Origin: Candidatus Heimdallarchaeota archaeon
GTDB taxonomy: Archaea > Asgardarchaeota > Heimdallarchaeia > Heimdallarchaeales > Kariarchaeaceae
Length of the DNA: 8,058 nt
NCBI GenBank assembly: GCA_030668165.1
Contig: DAOUUM010000112.1
Location: 1 to 8,058, forward strand
Reading direction: 5' to 3'
Shown: piece after piece, positions 1-5,651 of the stretch
Layout: every line of letters begins with the position of its first letter
Numbering within the stretch: the stretch's first letter is position 1
Position numbers and translations under genes: made by a program
The notes under the pieces: generated by a model
The model's database searches: none
What the model saw: only the letters and a program-made list of their open reading frames with translations
What the model was told of the DNA's origin: nothing

Positions 1-1152
1 AAATCGATGATCAAATATGAAATGACTAGGAACATGAGGGTTATCATCAACATGCTTTTCAAACATATGGTGCCCAACTACTGTATAACTGGCTGCTTCG
101 TTAGTATATCTTTTTCCCGCGGAGTTTATCATAATACTGCCAGGTAAGGATCTTTCTGCGACATGGAAAAAGGCTGCTCCTTCAGGATCAACTGAAGAAG
201 GTCCCCACCAAGCATCATCCATAAGATCAGTTGCCGCACCAACATCCATTCCAGCTAAAATAGCATCTCCTGTATTTCCAAGTGATGCCGAAGTCCATGC
301 TGTTGATTGAGGTGGTGCCATATATTTCTCTCTCATCTCTAAATTATGTGGGAACCCACCTGCAGCGAGTAAGACACCTTTTTTAGCTTCTATTTTGATT
401 TGATTTCCATTTTTTTCTGCTACAATCCCTATAATTTTTCCATTATCAACAATTAATTCCTTAAAGGGACATTCTAACCATAATGGAATATCCTTTTCTT
501 TTAAAGCCAGACGAAGCTGAGCGACTAATGCACCACCTAAAGTTACCAGTTTCTTTCGTAAGAGGGTGGCGAAAATTCCTCGAAGTAATGCCTTTACTGC
601 AGTAAATTTACCAGACCAAGTGGAAGTTATCAAACCAAGTTTAACATATTCCTTTATTGTAAAACTGAGATTCATAGGTACTTCGATTTCCATTTTATTA
701 AGATACTGCAGATCTTCTTTGAGTTTTTTCGCATTAAATGGAGGAGACTCGACAGCTCGTCCTTCAGAAACTCCACCTGGTTCATCTGGATGATAATCTG
801 AATAACCTGGAATATGTTGAACCTTCAATTTTGCATTGTCTCTTAACCATGCCAGCATAGTACCCACATTTTCAACATAAGCCTCTTTCTTCTCCATAGT
901 AACCCGATCACCCACAGTACTATTCAAATACAACAATGCATTTTCATAGGAATCTTTAACCCCAGCCTTTTGCAATAAATAATTATTCGGTGCCCAAATA
1001 CCTCCTCCTGAAAGGGATGTGGAACCACCAAAAACTTCTCTCTTCTCAATTACCAAAACATCTAATCCGGAATCTTTTGCAAATAGAGAAGCAGTTAAGC
1101 CTCCTCCTCCAGAACCAACAATAACCATATCGTAAGAATATTCGAAATCCAT
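1..1152 (-). CDS. FAD-dependent oxidoreductase, 3-ketosteroid delta-1-dehydrogenase-like (partial, C-terminus beyond window)
   Basis: This flavoprotein belongs to the fumarate reductase / 3-ketosteroid dehydrogenase superfamily (COG1053-like), whose members oxidise or reduce C-C bonds next to a carbonyl using bound FAD. The reading frame is open from ATG at 1152 down to base 1, giving 384 residues; relatives are usually about 500-570 residues, so the C-terminal part lies outside. Residues 8-18 form the Rossmann FAD motif (DMVIVGSGGGG), and E36 ends the second strand where the adenosine ribose is bound. Residues 41-57 (FGGSTSLSGGGIWAPNN) are the segment that most suggests the ketosteroid dehydrogenase branch. 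Residues 259-267 (GVLLAAGGF) are the second FAD contact, and 336-352 (LPGSIMINSAGKRYTNE) match the conserved cap-domain block. The ATG is preferred because a TATA box lies 28 nt upstream. The frame stays open upstream to a TAA near 1230 but has only a TTG there. Substrate cannot be deduced: steroid, another enone or a fumarate-like acid are all possible. Confidence 0.88.
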   Translation of the reverse strand, partial: MDFEYSYDMVIVGSGGGGLTASLFAKDSGLDVLVIEKREVFGGSTSLSGGGIWAPNNYLLQKAGVKDSYENALLYLNSTVGDRVTMEKKEAYVENVGTMLAWLRDNAKLKVQHIPGYSDYHPDEPGGVSEGRAVESPPFNAKKLKEDLQYLNKMEIEVPMNLSFTIKEYVKLGLITSTWSGKFTAVKALLRGIFATLLRKKLVTLGGALVAQLRLALKEKDIPLWLECPFKELIVDNGKIIGIVAEKNGNQIKIEAKKGVLLAAGGFPHNLEMREKYMAPPQSTAWTSASLGNTGDAILAGMDVGAATDLMDDAWWGPSSVDPEGAAFFHVAERSLPGSIMINSAGKRYTNEAASYTVVGHHMFEKHVDDNPHVPSHFIFDHRF

Positions 1153-1175
1153 ATGCGATGGAAATATGAATTGAA

Positions 1176-1185
1176 TTTTATAATC
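1176..1185 (-). promoter_or_regulatory. TATA box of the flavoprotein gene
   Basis: The minus strand reads GATTATAAAA here, centred about 28 nt upstream of the ATG at 1152. With the usual archaeal spacing of 25-30 nt to the start of transcription, the mRNA would begin at or next to the start codon, giving a leaderless transcript. No Shine-Dalgarno sequence precedes the ATG. Confidence 0.55.
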
Positions 1186-1193
1186 CAATGTAG

Positions 1194-1208
1194 GAATTAC
1201 AGTAATTC
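1194..1208. promoter_or_regulatory. Perfect 7-bp dyad next to the flavoprotein promoter
   Basis: GAATTAC-A-GTAATTC is a perfect inverted repeat with a single-base centre. It lies immediately upstream (minus-strand sense) of the TATA box at 1176-1185, beside the position of the BRE. A dimeric regulator bound here would touch the TBP/TFB complex, so either activation or repression is possible. No regulator gene for it is visible in the window. Confidence 0.45.
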
Positions 1209-1221
1209 GTGAAATTTTACC

Positions 1222-1233
1222 GACTGATTAGTC
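1222..1233. promoter_or_regulatory. Imperfect palindrome GACTGATTAGTC, possible operator
   Basis: Ten of the twelve bases are symmetric. The site lies about 45 bp upstream of the TATA box of the flavoprotein gene. The GACT...AGTC half-sites resemble operators of TetR-type regulators as I recall them, but this is a loose resemblance. It could act together with the dyad at 1194-1208. Confidence 0.25.
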
Positions 1234-1307
1234 AATCTATGAATTTGTAGAAAAAAGCAAACCATGTGAAACAGATCTCATTAAAAAAATGATGCATTGA
1301 AAATAGA

Positions 1308-1412
1308 ATGAAAATTCACCCATATGTGGCTCTCATTCATCACACATCAGTTATTGGTGGTGGCTTCGCAACAAGAATTATCAATAATTTATTAGGTATG
1401 AAAGTGGAGTAG
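1308..1412 (+). pseudogene. 34-codon ORF, possible remnant of a gene's 3' end
   Basis: The frame from ATG at 1308 to TAG at 1410-1412 encodes MKIHPYVALIHHTSVIGGGF, followed by ATRIINNLLGMKVE. The glycine-rich centre and the amphipathic basic tail read like real protein, and the tail looks like a C-terminus. A TGA at 1290-1292 blocks the frame upstream, so the piece is either a tiny gene or the surviving 3' end of a decayed one. I do not recognise the family. It lies directly upstream of the methyltransferase remnant, so the whole 1300-1800 stretch may be one decaying region. Confidence 0.3.
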
Positions 1413-1431
1413 ATTGTATTTCTGACCAAGT

Positions 1432-1805
1432 TTGGATAGAAGATCTCCAGAAATCAAGAATTGTAAGTTAATTAGATTGTTTTCTAAAAAGATTAAATTT
1501 TCATCTATATGCCCTAAATTAGCAAAAATATTTGATCGTTGGCTTTTCCATCCAGTAAATTCGGGAGAGATTCTGGAACTTGGTTATGGAGGAGGATTTC
1601 CTGTTGCCAAAAAAATCTTAGAGGCTAACAAAAATTATACTGGGCTGGATCCATCACATCAGAGATGATCGCAATTGCAAGTGAATCTTATCCAGATTAT
1701 AAGGATAATTTCAAAGAGGGAGAGATGTTGCAATTCTGCAGAGATGGAAAGGATAATACAGGTATCACCTCATTGTTATCAATTAGACATCTACCAAGAA
1801 GATAA
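1432..1805 (+). pseudogene. SAM-dependent methyltransferase remnant, frameshifted
   Basis: The first frame runs from TTG at 1432 to TGA at 1666-1668 and contains a clear class I methyltransferase nucleotide site: EILELGYGGG (motif I) followed by NYTGLDPS, where the aspartate would bind the SAM ribose. Just past this the coherent sequence moves to another frame starting at ATG 1665, reading MIAIASESYPDYKDNFKEGE, the kind of segment that normally follows motif II in this family. That frame ends at TAA 1803-1805. Motifs IV to VI and the C-terminal half are missing, and there is no convincing start codon or ribosome site. I infer a dead gene with at least one frameshift around 1660-1666. A sequencing error could explain the shift but not the missing half. 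The frame from 1675 to 1899 contains SYFDIILAI, which resembles a motif IV strand, so a second frameshift is possible. Confidence 0.6.
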
Positions 1806-2051
1806 GATAATTATTATTTTTTCATATTTTGATATCATTTTAGCAATTTATCGATCAGATTTAGAAATAGTATTTTTTGAGTTTATCAATATTATTTGAT
1901 ATTTCGAGCGTATCAGCTAAGAATTTCAAAGAATGTGTGCAGACAGTAAAGCTATTCTTTAGTTCAAATTAATATCAACTACTCCAAATATTCATTTTAA
2001 CTTTCTAAAATGACTTTAAATTGTAGTTAACACCAATATTGTGATTATTGC
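1806..2051. other. AT-rich gap with no gene seen
   Basis: The stretch between the methyltransferase remnant and the stop codon of the minus-strand membrane protein holds no supported gene. It contains T-runs and may include further decayed remnant of the methyltransferase up to about 1899. No clear terminator hairpin was found. Confidence 0.4.
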
Positions 2052-3137
2052 CTATTTTTCAATAATCATCTCTTTTGGTATGATTTTACCACATATATTG
2101 CATATACTATCACCAAGTCTGCCATGTAATTTGCAACAACTTCTGCTATCAATCACATCCAATAAGTTGCTATCAAATGGATTAGAATTCATCCCTACAT
2201 CAATTTTAAATCCATCAGATAGTTTACTACTCAGAACAAATACATCTTCAATCAATATAAATTTCCCCAATGATGGATATTCAGTATTAATGTATTTTAG
2301 GAATTCCACTGTATAAATTTTTGAAATCTGCATCACTTCTGAAATTCTTTCAGTTGGTATTTCAGCTCCTGGTCTTGCATCTGAAAGAATTTTAGAAAAT
2401 TTATCAAATAATCTAGTCAGATTAATCTTGCTCTCAAGCTTGTTATATGTCTGGTTTATCAATTCTGAATAAGAGGTTATTATTTTCTTGGTTCTTAATT
2501 TTTCATTTCCTAAATCCTTTGGTAAAAGTCGCATTGAAAAATCCGGATCAATATTCTTCATTAACTTGGAAGAATGGTTTTGGATTAAATCTTTCATCAA
2601 ATTATCCAAATACATCATATCATATTTCAATTGATCTTTTAAATCATTTATTTTAATGAATTGCTTCCTTAGCTCAATTTCTTCTGCATGTGTTTGTGTA
2701 GCATCAATTGATTTGTTTATAAAATGCAATTGATCTTTGACATCATCTAAGGTTGAAGCTATTCTATTCTTGAAGATATTAAATCTCTCAGATTTTTCTT
2801 CTAATCCTTTTCTGAAATTAATTGTTTCATCAAGCATTCTGTTATATTTGAATTTAACGGCAAAAATGAAAAATCCATAGCTGACTATCATCCAGATGAT
2901 ATTAATGATATAAGAATTTTTATCATCACCAGGGTCCCAAATAGTACTTAGAGAAATTGGCCATATGAAGGATATTATTGCCCCTCCAATAATTGAAACT
3001 GAAAGTGTATAATTTTCAATAACGTAACCATAATAAAACATTAGTGGGAAACTTGGAATTAAAGTCCACAAATATGGTAAAATCAAACTCTTTAGGAAAA
3101 TTTTCGGTTTCCTTCCACTTCTAACATGATCAACCAT
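2052..3137 (-). CDS. Unrecognised membrane protein with coiled coil and C-terminal zinc-site candidate
   Basis: I do not recognise this 361-residue protein. It starts with a basic N-terminus (RSGRKPK) and has three hydrophobic segments at about residues 18-38, 46-66 and 76-96. From about 97 to 215 it is highly charged and heptad-like, predicted to be a long coiled coil. The rest is mixed alpha/beta-looking, and the end carries C335-x2-H338 and C346-x2-C349, spaced like a small zinc-binding site, with an extra C334. By the positive-inside rule the coiled coil and zinc site are probably cytoplasmic. The architecture would suit a membrane-anchored sensor, tether or scaffold, but no catalytic motif is visible. 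The gene is strongly AT-rich compared with the glycosyltransferase and SPFH genes, which hints at a different origin. It stands alone, with a TATA box at 3201-3212. The ATG at 3135-3137 is the only obvious start. Confidence 0.85.
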   Translation of the reverse strand: MVDHVRSGRKPKIFLKSLILPYLWTLIPSFPLMFYYGYVIENYTLSVSIIGGAIISFIWPISLSTIWDPGDDKNSYIINIIWMIVSYGFFIFAVKFKYNRMLDETINFRKGLEEKSERFNIFKNRIASTLDDVKDQLHFINKSIDATQTHAEEIELRKQFIKINDLKDQLKYDMMYLDNLMKDLIQNHSSKLMKNIDPDFSMRLLPKDLGNEKLRTKKIITSYSELINQTYNKLESKINLTRLFDKFSKILSDARPGAEIPTERISEVMQISKIYTVEFLKYINTEYPSLGKFILIEDVFVLSSKLSDGFKIDVGMNSNPFDSNLLDVIDSRSCCKLHGRLGDSICNICGKIIPKEMIIEK

Positions 3138-3200
3138 AGGCAGAATATTGTTAGTTATTAAAAAAATGTATTCTTTGACCTTGTTTAAGGATTAAAGAAA

Positions 3201-3212
3201 AATTTATATAAA
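3201..3212 (-). promoter_or_regulatory. TATA box of the coiled-coil membrane protein gene
   Basis: The minus strand reads TTTATATAAATT, a near-ideal archaeal TATA box. It is about 69 nt upstream of the ATG at 3137, so the transcript would have a leader of about 40 nt, unlike the leaderless genes elsewhere in the window. A weaker T-rich/TAATAA stretch at 3156-3168 is a possible closer box. Confidence 0.5.
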
Positions 3213-3682
3213 TTAACTAAATTTTATATTGCCTGTAATTCACAAATTATCAACTTCTAGGGAAATTCGTTTTCATATTATTAATAATAATAATATTTTT
3301 GAATTGTTTTGTTAATTGTTATTCATTAAATATTTTTATGCCTCACAGCTCAACCGTCAAATTCATAACATCTCATAAATTTGTATTACTCCTAAAAGTA
3401 GTGTAATCGATCGATACTTATGTCATACATAGATCAGGAAAAAGTAGATAAAAAGTTAGATAACTCATCATCCTAATCCACGAAAAAATAACTAAATACT
3501 CATTAAACCATCTAAAACATAAATATTTATCATATTAATAAATAAAATAAAATTCTACATCGGGACACTTGCAGTAATGAAAATCCCGTGGATTATGTTA
3601 ATTTTTAATTTCTTGAAAACTTCAAGATAATTTACTCCAAAATATGATAAAAGATGAAAGATTGTTTAGATATTATCCATGA

Positions 3683-3758
3683 TACCCATATCACCAATAT
3701 ATGTATGGGACTACTCATTTGGAATGGGTACACCATGACCAAATGCACCATAGTGCAT
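3683..3758. repeat. Cluster of inverted repeats, possible structured RNA
   Basis: TACCCAT at 3683-3689 is perfectly complementary to ATGGGTA at 3724-3730; alternatively CCCATA at 3685-3690 can pair with TATGGG at 3704-3709. Next to this, ATGCAC-CATA-GTGCAT at 3743-3758 is a perfect 6-bp stem with a 4-nt loop. The two mutually exclusive pairings of the first arm are the kind of arrangement seen in switching RNAs, but no known class is recognised and chance is possible in so short a stretch. Confidence 0.25.
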
Positions 3759-3994
3759 GCAGGTCTCAAAATTCTGACGAATAAGCAATTTACTAAGCAC
3801 ATGAATAAAACTCTTACGGGGGACTTAGAAAAAAATCTAGTGAAAAGATCATTTTTTATAATTAACTATAATTGTAAAATCACTAACTTCTGAAATATTT
3901 TTTGAGATAATTATCATCATACTAGGCCCCAAATCCCAGTATAATTTATTTAAAATCGCTATAAATTAAAATTATCATTTTGAGATACAAACCC

Positions 3995-4003
3995 TTTAAT
4001 AAT
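3995..4003 (+). promoter_or_regulatory. TATA box of the small acidic protein gene
   Basis: TTTAATAAT is centred 26 nt upstream of the ATG at 4025, consistent with a leaderless transcript. Another TATA-like stretch (CTATAAATTAAA) begins near 3959 and would give a leader of about 35 nt. Confidence 0.45.
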
Positions 4004-4024
4004 TTTAAATCGTTAGTATAAGTA

Positions 4025-4249
4025 ATGACAATCGAAATCAGTCGAGATATCGCATTAGATTTAATTCATTCTAGAATAAGAGAGCTTGATTCGCAAATAG
4101 AATTAATCCTAGAAAGATGGGCTACAGGCACAATAGAGGATTTTCTAAATGCAGTTAAAACTGGCAAAATCATTGAGGCTGAGGATGATGCAATTGATAT
4201 TGAAAACCTAAGAGATAAGAGAAATAAGATCAAAGAATTGTTATCCTAG
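4025..4249 (+). CDS. Small acidic helical protein, function unknown
   Basis: This 74-residue protein (MTIEISRDIALDLIHSRIRE at the N-terminus) is rich in charged residues. It is predicted to be almost all helical: one helix at about 6-33, a loop with WATGTIEDF, and a second amphipathic helix ending in KRNKIKELLS. It has no signal peptide or membrane segment. Coding is supported by a well-placed TATA box 26 nt upstream, by the distinctive amino-acid composition and by the compact stop. The beginning, a short beta-like TIEISRD followed by a helix, recalls small antitoxin or regulator proteins, but there is no DNA-binding motif that I can name and no toxin partner beside it. It may simply be a small partner protein. 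Confidence 0.7.
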   Translation: MTIEISRDIALDLIHSRIRELDSQIELILERWATGTIEDFLNAVKTGKIIEAEDDAIDIENLRDKRNKIKELLS

Positions 4250-4254
4250 GTGTA

Positions 4255-4690
4255 GTGATGATCATTTTCACGTACGTTGATAATATGTGAAATTACACGT
4301 TGTTTCCATCAGATCCAGATGTCGCCATCACTCAGAAATAATATATTTCCTTGTTTGTATCCAATGTTGTTCCTTAGAACGGTTACTATGGCCAACTTCT
4401 CTGCTTCCTAGCTTCATTGAAGACTGGTTTGCCGTGCTTTCCGACAGATCATATTGACTCTGTGGCATTTCCCAAAGGTCTTTCCACAGTAGTTCATGCC
4501 GGTTTGTCTCTCGACTGGACTTCCCCGGGGGGTATTCGGCCTGTGTCAGTCTTTTCCGTACTTCCATGTTACTGGAAATGACAGGCTGATACTGTCCTAG
4601 TCCGACGGTAACTAATCGAAATTAGTTACTTACAGGCTTATACACACTTCAATATATAAAGTGCTGAAATAGTAGGTACGTATAATGACC
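4255..4690 (-). mobile_element. Structured non-coding island, possible group II intron or IS remnant
   Basis: This stretch is clearly richer in G+C (about 47-57% by hand count at 4441-4560) than its flanks and looks like structured RNA rather than protein. Perfect hairpins occur at 4460-4489 (CTGTGG/CCACAG), 4562-4577 (TTCCA/TGGAA), 4580-4596 (GACAG/CTGTC) and 4608-4629 (9-bp stem, 4-nt loop). Read on the minus strand, the last contains TAACTAATTTCGATTAGTTA, resembling a conserved domain I hairpin of bacterial group II introns as I remember it; the following text (TGGAAGTACGGAAAAG, CACGGCAAACCAG, ATGAAGCTAGGAAGC) has the same flavour. No reverse transcriptase and no domain V are visible, so it would be a deleted remnant. 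An IS200/IS605-type end or a non-autonomous derivative is the main alternative. Boundaries are approximate: the right one is set by where the neighbouring gene breaks, the left by loss of G+C. Confidence 0.4.
4608..4629. repeat. Perfect 9-bp stem-loop inside the structured island
   Basis: GTAACTAAT-CGAA-ATTAGTTAC is a perfect inverted repeat with a 4-nt loop. It is the strongest hairpin in the window and lies about 60 bp from the point where the truncated minus-strand gene loses its family sequence. It could be part of a ribozyme-like fold or a subterminal hairpin of a transposon end. Confidence 0.8.
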
Positions 4691-4824
4691 CATGCATGTG
4701 TTGCATTGATCATGTTGATATCCTCATCAGCGGTTCTATTTTCCATTTCCATGTAATCCCAAGTTTGGTTGAAACAGTCAACAGCCATTTTTTTGTGCCA
4801 TTTATCCTTTTCTTCATCAGTCAT
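4630..4824 (-). pseudogene. Truncated conserved hypothetical protein
   Basis: The frame starts at ATG 4824 with MTDEEKDKWHKKMAVDCFNQ and continues TWDYMEMENRTADEDINMINATHA to residue 44. This resembles the N-terminus of a conserved hypothetical family that I recall continuing with a Ser-Arg-Tyr-His-Trp-like block after the His-Ala. Here it instead runs into unrelated sequence (WVIIRTYYFSTLYIEV) and stops at 4630-4632. The break is near 4690-4693, where the structured island begins. I therefore infer that an insertion or rearrangement removed the rest, and the missing 3' part is not on the far side of the island. The promoter is still intact: a TATA box sits 27 nt upstream, so a 64-residue fusion peptide may be made. 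The function of the family is unknown to me. Confidence 0.65.
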
Positions 4825-4846
4825 TGATCTAATAATGAATAACGGA

Positions 4847-4855
4847 TTAATTAAA
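4847..4855 (-). promoter_or_regulatory. TATA box of the truncated gene
   Basis: The minus strand reads TTTAATTAA, centred 27 nt upstream of the ATG at 4824, giving a leaderless transcript. It lies back to back with the promoter of the methyltransferase gene on the plus strand, so the gap at 4825-4933 is a divergent promoter region. Confidence 0.5.
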
Positions 4856-4900
4856 TCTTGGGATTGAGAAAATATGAAATTTATTCTTATCCCATTGTCA

Positions 4901-4910
4901 TAATTAATAT
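4901..4910 (+). promoter_or_regulatory. TATA box of the methyltransferase gene
   Basis: TAATTAATAT is centred 28 nt upstream of the GTG at 4934, as expected for a leaderless gene. A second box-like stretch (AAATTTATTCTT, about 4877-4888) would give a leader of about 25 nt. Confidence 0.45.
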
Positions 4911-4933
4911 GATATGGTTGAAGATGACATTTT

Positions 4934-5581
4934 GTGGAAGAAGTAGATGTGTTAGCACCCCAAAAATGGATGAATGGATGGAAGGGAGTATTTGAGCGGG
5001 AGAAAAATACAAGCGATGATCAGTTATCAGTATTCATGGTTAATCATAATGTGCAATATTTGACCCAAATGATGATAATGAAAGAGAAAAGTGATCTCAA
5101 GATACTGGATATGGCCTGTGGATCTGGCAAGGAGGCATGTTACCTGGCAAAAATTGGACAGGTAACTGCTTTTGATGCATTGGCCAGTGGGATAGAGGTT
5201 GCCAACCGCAGAGCTGAATTATTAGGGGTCTCCAAGAATATAGATTTTTCTGTTGCAGATTTGTTAACATGGAAAATAGATGAGGAGAGTTATGATATTA
5301 TTACTGCAATCCAATCGCTGCAGTATCTGTTTGATCATACAATAGATAAAATAAAGGAAATACTAGCCGGGGTTAAACCAGGTGGATTTTTTGTATACTC
5401 AGGGAATATTCTTCCTCATTTTCCCACGGATCCTGAGATCAGATTTGTGACCAGGGAAGAATTGTTAGAATTACTTGATGGTTGGACAATGCATAGTATT
5501 GCAACTGGTGAAAAATTGCTGAGACCTGGGGATCTTAGAGGTTTTGTGAGTCTGATTGCCCAAAAACCAGAAGAGGAATAA
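4934..5581 (+). CDS. Class I SAM-dependent methyltransferase, TehB-like
   Basis: This cytosolic enzyme of 215 residues should transfer a methyl group from S-adenosylmethionine. Motif I is ILDMACGSG at 57-65, D81 in VTAFDA is the acidic residue that binds the SAM ribose, FSVADLL (about 105-111) is the motif III region, and SYDIITAIQSLQYL (119-132) is motif IV. VKPGGFFVYSGN is the usual post-motif strand. Overall it resembles the tellurite-resistance/TehB group of small methyltransferases, which methylate small molecules or chalcogen oxyanions; the actual substrate is unknown. The C-terminal half is complete, with a gate-like TREELLELLDGW segment. The GTG start is chosen because an in-frame TGA lies nine bases upstream and a TATA box lies 28 nt upstream. 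A GTG at 4949 is the alternative. The glycosyltransferase gene follows after 70 bp on the same strand but has its own promoter-like box. Confidence 0.85.
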   Translation: MEEVDVLAPQKWMNGWKGVFEREKNTSDDQLSVFMVNHNVQYLTQMMIMKEKSDLKILDMACGSGKEACYLAKIGQVTAFDALASGIEVANRRAELLGVSKNIDFSVADLLTWKIDEESYDIITAIQSLQYLFDHTIDKIKEILAGVKPGGFFVYSGNILPHFPTDPEIRFVTREELLELLDGWTMHSIATGEKLLRPGDLRGFVSLIAQKPEEE

Positions 5582-5615
5582 TGATAAAAAATTGAATTTA
5601 CTATTGTACTAGATT

Positions 5616-5629
5616 GATATATTTTATTA
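5616..5629 (+). promoter_or_regulatory. TATA box of the glycosyltransferase gene
   Basis: GATATATTTTATTA is centred about 29 nt upstream of the GTG at 5652. This supports a separate leaderless transcript for the glycosyltransferase and favours the GTG over the ATG codons at 5664 and 5667. Confidence 0.5.
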
Positions 5630-5651
5630 GCCTGCTTGAATTGATAATATT

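Larger units (their letters stand above)
3213..4024. other. Long AT-rich intergenic region, no convincing gene
   Basis: Most of this stretch is low-complexity A+T without coding character. A subregion at about 3660-3800 is richer in G+C and holds several inverted repeats. A plus-strand frame covers 3654-3893 (79 codons), but its composition and lack of any family signal make it unlikely to be a gene. The minus strand there reads FETCMHYGAFGHGVPIPNE, then a stop, then SHTYIGDMGIMDNI in the same frame, which could be a decayed coding piece. The promoter of the small gene at 4025 lies at the right end. Confidence 0.5.

Noticed and set aside
566..793. 75-codon plus-strand frame
   Set aside because: It lies opposite the well-supported flavoprotein gene on the minus strand and has no family character.
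2041..2316. 91-codon plus-strand frame
   Set aside because: Antisense shadow of the coiled-coil membrane protein gene; low-complexity leucine/serine-rich translation.
2447..2656. 69-codon plus-strand frame
   Set aside because: Also antisense to the coiled-coil membrane protein gene, with no promoter or recognisable motif.
3420..3476. 18-codon ORF beginning MSYIDQEKVDKK
   Set aside because: Too short and without promoter geometry or conservation evidence to be called a gene.
3654..3893. 79-codon plus-strand frame in the long intergenic region
   Set aside because: No family resemblance, no well-placed TATA box that I can see, and it overlaps inverted repeats and a competing minus-strand relic.
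4266..4296. Inverted repeat TTTCAC...GTGAAA near the left end of the structured island
   Set aside because: Only 6 bp with a 15-nt loop in AT-rich sequence; considered as a transposon end but too weak without a matching partner at the other end.
4328..4567. 79-codon minus-strand frame inside the structured island
   Set aside because: The translation is unlike a folded protein and the DNA shows RNA-like hairpins instead; best explained as non-coding.
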